The notes under the pieces are model-generated. The model searched no databases, was not told where the DNA came from, and saw only the letters and a list, made by a program, of their open reading frames with translations. A stretch of DNA of 64,000 nucleotides from the NCBI RefSeq assembly GCF_901709675.1, contig NC_051092.1:4220491-4284490 (forward strand). Direction: 5' to 3'. The translations under genes and the position numbers were made by a program. Position 1 is the first letter of the stretch. Each line of letters begins with the position of its first letter. This stretch comes from Syngnathus acus (taxonomy: Eukaryota; Chordata; Actinopteri; Syngnathiformes; Syngnathidae). Shown piece by piece: positions 1 to 11,700 of this stretch.

Positions 1-118
1 GAGCTTAAGATCAGGGGATGCTTTGAGAATAATTGTCAATTTTTGTCTATGTGAAGCCCTTTGAGACTGCTTGTGATTTAGGGCTATACAAATAAACTTG
101 ACTTGACTTGACTTGGAT
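1..118 (+). repeat. 3' tail of a dispersed non-LTR retroelement
   Basis: The stretch reads like the 3' end of a teleost LINE or LINE-dependent SINE. A 'CCCTTTGAGACTG..TTTAGGGCTATA' style tail leads into an AATAAA and then a pentanucleotide run (TTGAC repeated about four times, roughly 98-117), which is the typical tandem tail of such elements. Only the tail is inside the window. Family assignment (L2, RTE or SINE) cannot be made without a repeat library. Confidence 0.5.
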
Positions 119-3100
119 GAAAAATTGTCACCCCTTGCATCGTTTCAGTTGCCCACCCCAACTCTAAGTGTTTTCCTTTTCCACTTTGGACAGAGCAATG
201 TGGCCGGCAGAAAAGTAGCGCGCCGTTTCCCAAAGGCGACCCGGAGGAGGCGACCCACCTTACAGACGCTCTGCGTCCACACTTACATTGGCAGCCTCCA
301 GGAAGTCTTTGGCAGGGACGCCCTCTTTCCCCTCTGATGAGCACAAGCCAGCCGTGGACTGACAGCGGCCGCGTTTAACAAGCCAGCTGAGAGAGCGGCG
401 GCCAGTCTGAGCTGAGCGACTGAGGATGACGCCGTCACATTGGCAGGTTTCCAATCTGAAATGTTCCTCAGACTGTGTCACTTTGTGTTGCGTAGCTGTT
501 AGACACGGTTTGCGATTTTATTTCTGTGATAGTCACACAATGAGCGGCGACCCCTGGAGAATACGTGATTGGTTGGGTCGATGCTGAGCATCTTACGTAG
601 CTGTGTTTCGTTACCTGCTGGGACACGAAGTCGCACGGCAACGTCATTTTTGATGGAGACGCGCCGCTTTTCCTGCTGTAGCTCTAAAAATATCCGTAGA
701 TTTTTCACGTGTGATCGGTGTTTGTTGTTTAGAGCAGGGGTGGGGGGGGCCTACAATGAGAGCAAAGGGTCTGCAAACAAGTAAAACCTCAGAGGAACTC
801 ATTAAAAAAAATAGTGTTCAATCTGTTCATAATAAATTACAATATAAACAATTCCATCACATTCCTCGACGACATTTTTGAGAAAGGTTATCTCAACTGA
901 AGCAGTAGTGAGCATCAGGGACCCCCAAAGCAATCCATTTGGAGCCTAGTTGCCATGGTAACCTCCATCAACAACCACTCCTTGAGCAATACAATGCACG
1001 TTATACCATTGAGGAGTTTAAATACACGCCCATTAGTCAAATTAAACATCAAAAGTTAACTGTCAGCAATAATGTACAGTAAAGTGAAGGATGACAAGGT
1101 ATCACGGGGCAAAGAAGTGCTACAGACACACACACATGCAAAATGACAATTTAGTCGGATTTTGTTCAAAGATCGCTTTGCATTCCTGACTTTTTTCATA
1201 AATGTTGTGACAACAATCTGTCCCCATGCAAAATGCAGTAAAATAATTCCAGACTTCTCAGTAAGAATTAAAAAAATATGTATACATTTTGTGGAGATTT
1301 TTTGTTTTGTTTTGGAGAACACAATTAAAAAAAAGATGCTGTTTTCTGTATAGAATTAAAATGAAACCTAAAATCTTAGTTGTCAGATCAACATGAAATG
1401 TAATTATATTTACAGTTTTTGGGAGGGATTTAAAAACAATTTTTTTTTCTGTTCTGGTAGGGTTAGACTAAAGATTGTAAATCAATTCTCAAAATTAGAT
1501 TTTTTTTTTCAAAATGTTATCATCTTTGTTGTTTTCTAAATGGAAACAAAATGCTCACAAATGTGGACTTTGCATATACAAATTAAAAACTAACAATAAT
1601 ATTCTTTTCTTAATTCAAATTAAAAAAAAGTAAAATTCTAGGACCCCTTACCTCGATTCAACCTTTTTACAGAAAACTGAAAATTTACAGTCACCCAATT
1701 ATCAGCAAGAAAACAAAAATTTGTCTTGGCATCTTGACAGTTAAAATGACTTGAGCATAGATGCCATTTTACTAACAATGTTGTTTCTTGACTTGTACAC
1801 ACCAATAATAATAATAATAATAACGCATCCGCAATCCTCCACGGTTACTAAAGTAGGTCACGCTGTGTCACCATAGCAACAACAGAGATGCTGTTCTCCG
1901 GATGACACTAAGGTTGTCATTCTAAAACTTTAACGACTACACGCGGCGTTGTCACGGAGTTATCTGCAATAATATCAGTGTTTGTCGGTCGGGATGTTAG
2001 CGGCGAGTTGAGTCCCATCGGAGGGGCGAACGTTTAATTGGCTGCCCGGCGCCGCACGCTTTCACAGCCACGCCAACACATTTAAAACACACGGGAGGAA
2101 TAATTGGCCTGCGGATCAGCGGTGCTTTTAATTCACGCTCCCTTGCTCTTCTGCCTTCGCAGCTGCCGCCTCTGTTCCCGGCTCAATCGGGGTAACTTTT
2201 TTTCTTTCTTTCTGGGATTTTAATTAATTGCCAGTCCTAAAGAAGATTCCTAAAGTAGGCAAAAAGATTGTGTTCTCTCTGGGATATGATGTAAAGTGTA
2301 TCATCGCTTCCCTTTCTCCCATTTTCTTGTTTTTTGTGACCCCGCCGTGATGTGACGCTCCCTGCAAACTAAACAGGGGGTGATGACCCGCGGGTCGTCA
2401 TGGTAACCGTTGCCTTACAGTTGAATAGCCACCTGTACACATACTTTTGCGAGAGTGGTAAGTGTGCGTTCCGTCCACCGTGTTGACGACTAGCTAGACT
2501 GTCGCGTGCCGTTCTCAGTTGATTGCACTTGTTGACTTTGTATCGTCACAACAGGGACAAATAAAGTTTTATCTTTTACACCGTGTTAAGGAGCCCTCTG
2601 TGTGTCCACTATTATTAACAGAAGAAAATTAACTTTACATCTTGTGGTATTTTTCACCGATATTTTTCAATTTTGTCTGTTCCTGATTTTTTTTCCCTCA
2701 AATATGTTATAATATTTCTCATCTAATTTATATTGATTTTCCCCTCCCTCTCAAGTATTTTAAATATTTTTCGGTTTTACACTTTTGATCGTTTCCATAG
2801 GATTTTGGTGGGTTTTTTTTGGGATACTTTTTAATCCCAAGATCCTTTCAGCTTTTTTTTTTTAAAAACATTGCTTTGGCTTTAATTTGTGCATGAGTAT
2901 CTAATTCGTCACTCCCAAAGCCAAACATCGTGTATTTTCCTTATCTCCTGATAATAACTAATAGATAATAAATATTTGATCGATTTTTACCTACGAGAAG
3001 CTAGCTGACGTGTCACGTGACTTCCCGTCACCTGTCTGCTCTTCATGTGACCACCCGAAAGTTTGTTAGCACGCCGCTAACAAACCCGAACTAGCTGGGG

Positions 3101-3699
3101 CAATGATTTCATCCCGTTTCTGTCAATCACGCTGCCTCCGTTCCCGTGCTTCTTCCTGTGTGCCAGTAAAGTGTGCGCGAAACATCTATTTGTCATCCAT
3201 CAGCGCCCAAACGAAGAAAACAAACCATCCCATTTCCTGCCAATGAGGAGCCCTTGGCCACATCCTGCCGTGGTGAGTCTATTAAAAGTCCATTAAAGTC
3301 CATCCGCTGATCTGCTTCATCGCATTAAGTCCGGATTTATGTTGTTTGGTAAAAGTGGCCACTGGGTCAAACATTGAAATAACCAATTGAATGTCTGGTT
3401 GCAAAATGGCGAAGTGTTTGGCGAATATGCATTCATTACATCATAAAATTTACTTAATACAAAGACGATAAAATTCAAGGATAATATCAACTTTCGGGAG
3501 TCTGAAAGACCCATTGTGGTGGTATTGACCCATGTAAGTAGCAGATCTCGTATTACAGCCCTAATGCATTTCTGATGGACTTCTGTGTGCAAAAGTAAGA
3601 CAAGCCCACAAAAGCTGCGTATTGCTTTACAAAGGAAGTGCAGACAAAGTTTCTTTGGGTGGGTAATAAGGTTCATTTTGAGTGCAATAAATGAAAGTC
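119..3699. other. non-coding flank downstream of parvg
   Basis: I see no supported gene here. The stretch contains AT-rich DNA, an (AAT)n run near 1807-1821, a perfect RFX-type X-box palindrome at 951-964, an E-box/CLEAR-like palindrome GTCACGTGAC at 3012-3021, and a GC-richer island around 1980-2170 that could be regulatory. The parvg 3' untranslated region must begin just below 3700, but no clear AATAAA was seen there. A short exon-like segment at 287-333 (minus) is discussed under the findings. Confidence 0.5.
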
Positions 3700-6600
3700 T
3701 CAGATAGATATGGCAGCCATCTTCTCCTCTTGCCTTGCGTGCTTGTTAAAAAGAGCAAAGAGGACCTTCAGGGTGGCCGCCACGTCCTGAGTGACGACAT
3801 CTAAAAAGAAAACGTTGACACGTTAGGGTTTTTATTTTTTTTGTTTTTTTAATCTACAGGTTGGGTTGCTTGGGCTTTACAATCAAGCACATGACGTCAG
3901 ACTGAACATTAACGCGTGCGTAGTTATTTGTAGCAGTACCTATAAACTGCCACTAGGTGGCGAATTTCTGCCCCCTCAAATGACGTGTGTGGCAAAGTGG
4001 GAGTAGTTGGGAAGAATGACTATTTTAGTTGCAGTTACACGCGTGTGAGTTGTAAGGCGTGATGTAAGAGTGTTGTGACGTCACCTCCTGCTTGAATTGA
4101 TACGTGCAGGCCCAGATGAGTGAGGAGGCTCAGGGCCAGTGACACATTGTGGAGCTACAAGGATATAAAAAAAAGAATTCCAAAACCTGACTCATTGGAT
4201 AACCCGCATGAAATTGGCATAATTTGGATCGTACCATTTGTGCGTGGTCGACGGGGGTCAGACTGAAGTCACAGAGAGGAATGAAGAAACCCTCCAGTTG
4301 GCCAATCAGTAGCAGCAGAATCACACCATCAGAAAACTGCACCAAAACAAAACGCAATGATTACAGTCCATTTCATCGTGATCCACGTCACGTTTGTACC
4401 TGCTTATCCAAGTCGGACACTTGCAGGCCCAGGCCGGCCATGCTCCTGTTTACAAAGCCAAGCAGTCCCTAAACATGGGAAGACATTTTGTTTTAACACT
4501 ACTGCCCATTTTTAAGCACCATATGATTTGTGTGCTTGCAAATGTCATAAAACCAAACTGGCTGTTTGGTGGACACCAAATTCTTTGTGAAAACTAGATG
4601 CAGAACGCCGCGCTCTGCTACACGGTTCACACAAGGTGGGCCCGAAAAACTTTCTGCCATTAAAATGCGCAAAGGCTCGTAAAACCCAACAAGGCCTGAG
4701 GGTTAAAGAGCAAAAGTCCAACGAGAACGCTGCTTAATTGCCTTTCCAACACTTGAGTGCCTCTGGAGCTTTCTGTAAATTGGCACCTTTGCTCTCTTCC
4801 TCGTCTCGCTCGTCCTTGTTTCCATACCTGTTTCACCAGCGCGACCTTGTGAGCCTCCATCTTCAGCAGCTGCTCCACGCGATTCGCGTCCCCTGCACGG
4901 TGGAGCACAAAAGCGCATCATTAAGACGAGCACTTCTTTTTTTTAAAGTACCAATATAGTGTTTGAATTTAAAGTGGGGCATCTATAAATAAGAAAAAAA
5001 GAATTTTAGGAACGATATTCACCATCGGTTCTGCTGACGTTCTCTGAATCGCTGCTGGAAACAAAAACAAGAACAATGTCATGTTCTCCTCAGATGACCA
5101 GAACTTCAGAGTGGTGGTCACCTCTCTTCCGTCAGAACCTCGGTTTGAACGTCTGATCGGATTCCTTTCCCGCTCACCTGCACGGATATCCGTGTGAGCA
5201 AACACTCGACCCGGAACTTTTTCGAGCCTGACTTACCTCCACGAGCGCAACTTGAACCTTCACGCCAGTAGGCAACTTCAGCTCGGGCTGGAAATGTCTC
5301 ACCATGGCAACCAGCAGATGGAGAGTGGCCAGGAGGTTTTTCTTGTGGATCGCTGAAAGAACGGCAGTTCAATTACGGAAAATGGACCCTTTCAAGTCAT
5401 TTTTAATTAGATCTAAAAATACATTCCTTTCAATGGACGTCAATTCTGCGCGGAATTGTTTGTTTGTCATCGTGACTCACAGCTGACGTCCCACTTGGTG
5501 TGCGGCTGGTCCAGTCTCTTGTCCAACTCCTCCATGACGGCTTCCAGCTTTCGAATCTGAGCCGAGCTGCTCCGCGCAATCTCCTCCAAGGGCAAGTGCA
5601 CATCGGCCAACCTGCCTGCAGGAAACAAAGAATTTGAGAGGATTTTAAATCTCATGAATAAGAAAATGTTTAAAAAAATGCTAAGTGCTAACAAAATAGA
5701 AATACGTTGAAAACAAAAATCCAAAAAAGACAACGGATGTTTTTGAAAACTGACCGAGGAGATGATGAAGAACCAGCCCGTCGTACAGATCCTCATCCAG
5801 ACTCCGAACCACGATGTGCTCTTCTTTCAGAGTGCGATTGATCCAATCCACCAGTGCCTGGCCAGACAGAAACAGACGCTTTCTTTCATCTCTCTGCATT
5901 GAGCTCTTTGATAGCCCTAATTAATTTTTCCGAGATAAAACCAAATGGAAAAAGAAGCAAAGGAACTCCTCTATATTCAATCTGACAACATACAAAGAAG
6001 CTTATTTATTCATTGGCACTTGCAGGAGACACTTTCTCCGAGGTGGTGGGGGGAGGCTGTCATCCACAAGAGCCTGTCAAGCTGCCCCCCCCCAACTTGT
6101 GATCTACCTCCCATAATTACCTTCATTAAAATTTCAGGCAACCTTCCACCTGCCTGCCTGCCTGCCTGCTCCAAGAACGTATGATTCATGCAGGCTGTGG
6201 AACGCAATTCTCGGCCAACCTCAAGTGTTCACGTCATTTCAAGAGTTTTTCAGTGTTTTGGTAGTGTGTGAGAGTTTGTGTGAGAGTTGGTGTGAGCGTT
6301 TGAGTGTGAGTGCAAGCAGGAGTGTTCCCGTAGTGTGTGTGTGGTAGTAGTGGGGGGGGGGCATAAAAGTTATGTATAAATGAGAGCGTTTCAGTGGAAT
6401 GTGTGAGAGTAGTTTATCGCTGTGTGAGAGAGCAAACTTACCTCCTTGAGCTTCTCCAGTTTGGGGTCTTTAAGAGACGTCGGCTGAATCATTTTCGTCC
6501 TTGCAACTGTTTGGAGGACAGGCACATTAAATGAATGCTAAATAATATAACATCAGTCAATACAAAGAAGAAATGACATGAGATGAAATAATAAACATGA

Positions 6601-6762
6601 TGTAGTCGGTGATAGCAACCAGCTAATCTTCATTCAATCATTTTCCATCAGCTTCTCCTCACTACTGATAGAATCCAAAGGAACTTACTTACCCTGTAAG
6701 CATTCAGCATCCATACCTCCGTCTTCTTGTTCATTGTGGGCCTGAGCCACATCCGCCTCCAT
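3700..6762 (-). CDS. parvg: gamma-parvin (parvg), 12 coding exons
   Basis: Gamma-parvin is a focal-adhesion adaptor of the ILK-PINCH-parvin complex with two calponin-homology domains. Coding exons, 5' to 3': 6762-6693, 6506-6442, 5857-5755, 5615-5481, 5352-5237, 5177-5122, 5054-5023, 4892-4828, 4468-4400, 4336-4235, 4154-4085, 3800-3700. They total 984 nt, 327 aa, against about 331 in human. CH1 covers about residues 38-150 (ALVDWINRTLKEEHIVVRSL) and CH2 about 205-320 (FSDGVILLLLIGQLEGFF, very close to the mammalian gamma protein). The N-terminus is short and lacks the basic stretch found in alpha and beta parvins, as expected for gamma. All junctions are in frame. The exon at 5054 has a tandem CAGCAG acceptor. 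A 5' untranslated exon probably ends at 7248. Confidence 0.93.
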
Positions 6763-6856
6763 AGCGCCCTCTCTGGCAAGACTTGATACAAACGGTCGTT
6801 CAATCATTCATCTTCGGAACTGCCTATTTATTTTTTAAACTGACTTTTTTTGAAGA

Positions 6857-6898
6857 TATATACGTATATATAGTATATATATATATATATATATATAA
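6857..6898. repeat. (TA)n microsatellite
   Basis: An interrupted TA dinucleotide repeat just upstream of the first coding exon of parvg, within its 5' intron. Confidence 0.85.
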
Positions 6899-7247
6899 AG
6901 CATTTGGCACAATTCATATCTATGCAGGATTTCTTTTTCTCAGTTCTGCAAAATGTGGTGAGAACAGCAAAGTCCAGTCTGCGCTTTATTTCAAAGGCTA
7001 CTTTGAATGAAAGTTTTTGGTCCTTTCAGCTTCAAAAATGAAAACCAGTCAAAACATTTGACTTGAGTATGACACCTTGGCTCTCTTCCTTCATGTGTCA
7101 TATGAGAACACACATGAAAGTAACACGTGGTGACAAGTCAGACCTTCACATCCTCTTTTGCAGTCTTTGTGAAGCCTCTGACTTCCTTCGTTTTCTTCAG
7201 AAAACAAGATTACCGACAAAAAAAAATCAATTTTTCAAGCTGCTTAC

Positions 7248-7330
7248 CTCCCCCGATGGCTTACGGCTCCCGAGAAGAAGCAGAGGGATGAATAAATACG
7301 TTCAAGTTCAATTTTGTGTTTTCCGATGAA
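7248..7330 (-). promoter_or_regulatory. probable parvg 5' untranslated exon and promoter region
   Basis: A consensus donor (GGGGGAG followed by GTAAGC, minus strand) ends a candidate leader exon at 7248. The first coding exon has a matching acceptor (TTGCCAG) 10 nt ahead of its ATG. The transcription start is not resolved. The exon end is inferred from splice signals only. Confidence 0.4.
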
Positions 7331-8760
7331 GAGCTCTGTCAGCACTCGGGCGCTTTTTACAAAAAAATAAAATGTCAGCAGGTTAAAAGTGAAGCCACAC
7401 ACTCACTGGAGAGGATGTGATGTAGAGAACAGTAGCACTTCCTCAATTTTAGTGAGATGGCACTTCAGTACAGTGCACAGAATACAGAAGGAAGCATTAC
7501 AAACAAGCGTGGCACACGGAACTACTTGTTTTATTGTTGGGCTCTTGCAGAATCACAATCGACTGTTCATGGATTTGGTTTTAAATATTTTGGAGGGAGG
7601 GAGGGAGGGATTGATGGATAGAGCATTCTCTTGCAAGCGCAGGCAAAAACTCCGGGAAATACTCAAAGTCCCACCCCAGAACCTCAGAACTGTGAGGCAG
7701 ACGTGCGAGCCACTGCGCCACCATGCTGCTATGAAAGACAAAGTTCACACTGTAATCTTTTAGTAAAGTCCCATTAAGCATTCCTACTAACGCTGTTTCC
7801 AAATGAAAAGACCGAGACGCGACACTGGGCGAGTTGGAGCACTCAAGGCAAAGTGTGTGTTGTGTGTGTGTATTAGCACATCAATTGTCGTCCCATGCGT
7901 CCAGCAGCCTCCATGAGACCCACCAAAACAGACAGGAAGTGCAGAAAACAAGCTAAGGTGAAAAAAGGGACCACCTGACAACCAGATGAAGGGGCAATTT
8001 GGTAGGGTGGTGGGGGGTTATGTGGAAGGTTTCCATAGCAACAAAGAAGGGAGTTCTAAAATAAACCTGACATTCCTTTGCCCAAATTGGTGGAATGCTT
8101 GTGAGGCAGCGCTAACAAATTGTCACTTTGGTGATTCCTTACAGCGCGTTGACTCATCTGCTCGTTCAATAATTCAGCCAGGCGTCAGAATGCGCAGCTT
8201 GTCTTCCCAGTGGCGCCAGCGGGCGAGGTGGGGGGGGGGGTGTAGCCGGAGATCTCCGGCCTTCTCTCGGGGCTCGTCTGAAAGGTCAGTCGATGGCAGG
8301 CCTCTTCGACTGCGGCCCACCTGGGGCGGCGCCGTTTTATAAAGCGTTTGTTCGTCATCTAACGTGAGCCGTTTTTTTTTTCTTCTTCTTCAAATAAAGA
8401 TGGCGGCCATCTGTTCAGACAAGTTGCCGCCATTGCCAGCCCACATGGAAATAATTACGAAATTTGGTCTCAGGCTAGTTTGAAACTTTAAATTTAAGGA
8501 AAAAAAAAGTAAAACATGTCTCCTTTAATATTCACCCAAAAACTTTGAGAAAGAATTTCAAGCATTTTGGTGAACGTTAGCACTTGTGTGTACATTCAAG
8601 ATGTTTTCAAGTTGATGTCAACGTTCATAGTTGCGCATTCAACAACTTTTCTAACAGGAATAAATAAACAAGATGTTTTTTTTTTTTAAAAAAAGCGTTC
8701 CCAATCGTCTCTGACACGACCGAAGAGTCCTTGTTTGTGACCTCACACGCGAACACGCCG
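7331..8760. other. parvg-parvb intergenic interval
   Basis: No gene supported. It holds a (GGGA)n run at about 7591-7609, a tRNA-like dispersed repeat fragment at about 7640-7725, a GC-rich patch at 8180-8340 with a run of G and the 14-bp palindrome CCGGAGATCTCCGG at 8246-8259, and the parvb 3' untranslated region immediately below 8761. Confidence 0.5.
7640..7725 (-). repeat. dispersed repeat fragment (tRNA-like head)
   Basis: Read on the minus strand it contains TGGCGCAGTGGCTCGCACG and then a 'CTGCCTCACAGTTCTGAGG' block. This is the wording of very common fish dispersed repeats with a tRNA-like start, followed by a 'CGGAGTTTTTGCCTGCG' like segment. Family name uncertain. Confidence 0.5.
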
Positions 8761-11700
8761 TCACTCGGAGTTCTTGTAGTTGGTGAACAAGTTGTAGAGG
8801 ACCCTGAGGGTGGACTTGAGGTTCAGGTTGACCACATCTGCACAAAAGGTAACAAAAAATGTCCATTCATCAAGCCATTCAATTCCAGCTCCTCAATTAA
8901 CGTTGCCTTCTTCATATGGAGCGCAAAGTAGGCCAAAATATGAATTTCCTGATAATTACCATAAGATACATTGCGATTGCATCCACAGGGCTTATTTGCA
9001 TATTGTAATTTTCTCTGCAGAACTAGGACCTTGGAGATAAATTGTTTTGGTGAAGAACAGCAGAATGGGCTGCAATTAGGATTCAAGGTGAAACACGAGT
9101 TGGCTGCAAATGACAACAACAAAGAAAAAGAAAAAAACATCGTCCCCGTGGAGGTACAATGCTGTGATGGTAACAAAAAGATGAGAGAACAAATGAACTC
9201 GATTGTTTTTCTGCTTTAGGAAGGTCTGAGTGGATGACAGAGAGCTGAAACGCGACCCCCCACTGATGATAATGTCATAAAACAAATGTATCGCTTTATC
9301 TTTCCATTGCGGCCTCTGACTGTAATTGCTTTAATGGCAGCAAATGTTGATTAACCTTTAAGTATTCCATTCGTCACGACTATTAGATTTCTCTTCTACC
9401 TAATATTCCATCCTATAATATCATCTTTTTATGTATATTGATGCACGACGTGCTACAGGCTGCCGATGGTTCATTAAATTATAAGACAGAAAAGTGATGG
9501 CCAAGCTCCGTTTAGCTTGGCGCTCGCTTCAAATATGACGCGAGGTTTCCCTCTAGTGGAGAAGAGCAGTATTGCAGGAACTGGTCCTTATAAATTTCTT
9601 ACACTAAAAAGTACTTCCCAAAAAATGTGTCAAGCCAAGCTTAAAATAATATATATAAAAAAATAGTTGTATTCCATAAAAAATATTTAACATTGTTGAA
9701 AACGGGCATTACCTTCTGGTCTGGCTTTGGGTTTTTTTAGGCCGCCATCTTGCATGAGCTCAAAGGCGAATGCCACATTGTGGACCTGATTCAAAAGATG
9801 TCATCTCAGCTTGGGATATCGTTCACAACGTGCAATAATGGATTTTTTGTTTTTTCTTCATGAAGGTCAAAAATCACCTTCTGGTCAAAGTTCTCTGGGG
9901 TGAGGAAGAAGTTGTACAGAGGTACGAAGTAGTCCTCCAACAGCCCCATCAAGAGGATCAGGTAAACGCCATCAGCAAACTGAACACAATATTACATCAT
10001 CACAGTGACTTGATTTAAGAGTTGAAATTGTTGCATGACCACGATCTTAAGTCAAAACATTTCATAAATTTGCTTCCAGTATTCCAATAGACATTCCAAA
10101 AGTTGAATATATGTGCAATTCTCTTCATTTTAAATTTCATTTCCACTGAAATGATGGTGGTCATGTGAGAAACTTTGAATACCTGAGATTCCAGCTCAGT
10201 GACTTCCAGGTTCAACTTGTTCAAGTGCTTGTTCACAAAGGTGATGAGTGACTAAGGGGGCAGCAATCGGATCATTTAATGGGGGGAAAAGAAATCTGAG
10301 TCTGAATTTAAAACGGGATTTTCTTACCGTTTTGACCACGTTGAGTTTGTCAGGCGCGTGATCCAGAAGCGTATCGAAAGCATCTCGTTCTGTTGAAGCA
10401 AACAGACATTTATTTCGAATAAGTAAAGAGTAATCTTACTAAATTCGGATTTTGGAAACTTTACATAAAAATCACCATCATACATAGAAACTATCATGAC
10501 TTACCAAATCTCCCCATCATCATTCTGGAAAGGAAACAGAGCCAAAAAGCACAATTCAGTTTGCTACGTATGTTAGTGCAAATTTAAGATGATTTATTAA
10601 AATCAATCTATGCATTATACTGCCCCCTGGCGGAAACGGCACGCACTTGCGAATTAGCAACACGATGCCCATTGAAATATGATACTGTTGAATTCGTTGC
10701 GTTGGAATACAACATAGATTGATGTTTTTCTTGTAAAAATATATTTAAAAAAATATTTTTAAAAAAAAACAGCGCTCACTCGGTGGTGCTGGTCAGCTCC
10801 TTGTTGACGAGGGCCGTCTGCAGGAGGCCATCTCGCTTCTGCTCAAACATTAGCATTGAAGTGACGTCACATTGCAACGTCACACGCGGAGCACGCACCC
10901 ACGCACACCTCACCTTGACGACCACCACCTTGACGGAGACGTGCTCGGGCAGCCTGATGGCCGCCTGGAAGTGCATGGCCAGCGACACCAGCAGATACAC
11001 GATGGCCACCAGGTTCTTGCAGTGGATGGCTGCAAAAACATTCACGCTGAGGATATTGACTGCAAAGCAACTACAAATATTTTGATTGCATTATTAGAAC
11101 AAAAATAAAAAGAGCGGCAACCACAAAATTAAAAGTATTGTTAAATGGACTGCGTGGGTGTGCCCAATGAAATGTCTCATGAATGTGCGCGACGTGGCAG
11201 GAATGCTCACTTCGTTTTTAGTGACTTACCACGTCCATTGAGCTAACAGCGTTGGTGGTATAGTGGTGAGCATAGCTGCCTTCCAAGCAGTTGACCCGGG
11301 TTCGATTCCCGGCCAACGCAGTTGATTTTGTAATTTTTATTAAAAACAATATTTTTCGTCGTAGTTTATAATGTAATGTTATTTGTTCGGGATTGTTTTG
11401 TTTGTATGTTTTTGCGGATGCAGATGAATGAATGTGAAAATGCAACTATCGGTCGGAAACAGCTTTCTTAAGGAACCAGATCTTGAGAAGAAGCGTTGGT
11501 GGTATAGTGGTGAGCATAGCTGCCTTCCAAGCAGTTGACCCGGGTTCGATTCCCGGCCAACGCAGTTGCTTTTGGATCATTTCTATAACAAATTATTTTT
11601 GGTCATAGTTTATAATTTAATATTATTTGTTCGGATTGTTTGGTTTGTTTGTATTTATGAATGCAGATGAATGAATTACAATTTGAAAATGCAACTATTG

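Noticed and set aside
3317-3676. A 119-codon minus-strand frame just downstream of parvg
   Set aside because: It is not linked in frame to the parvg stop and has no family resemblance. Probably parvg 3' flank.
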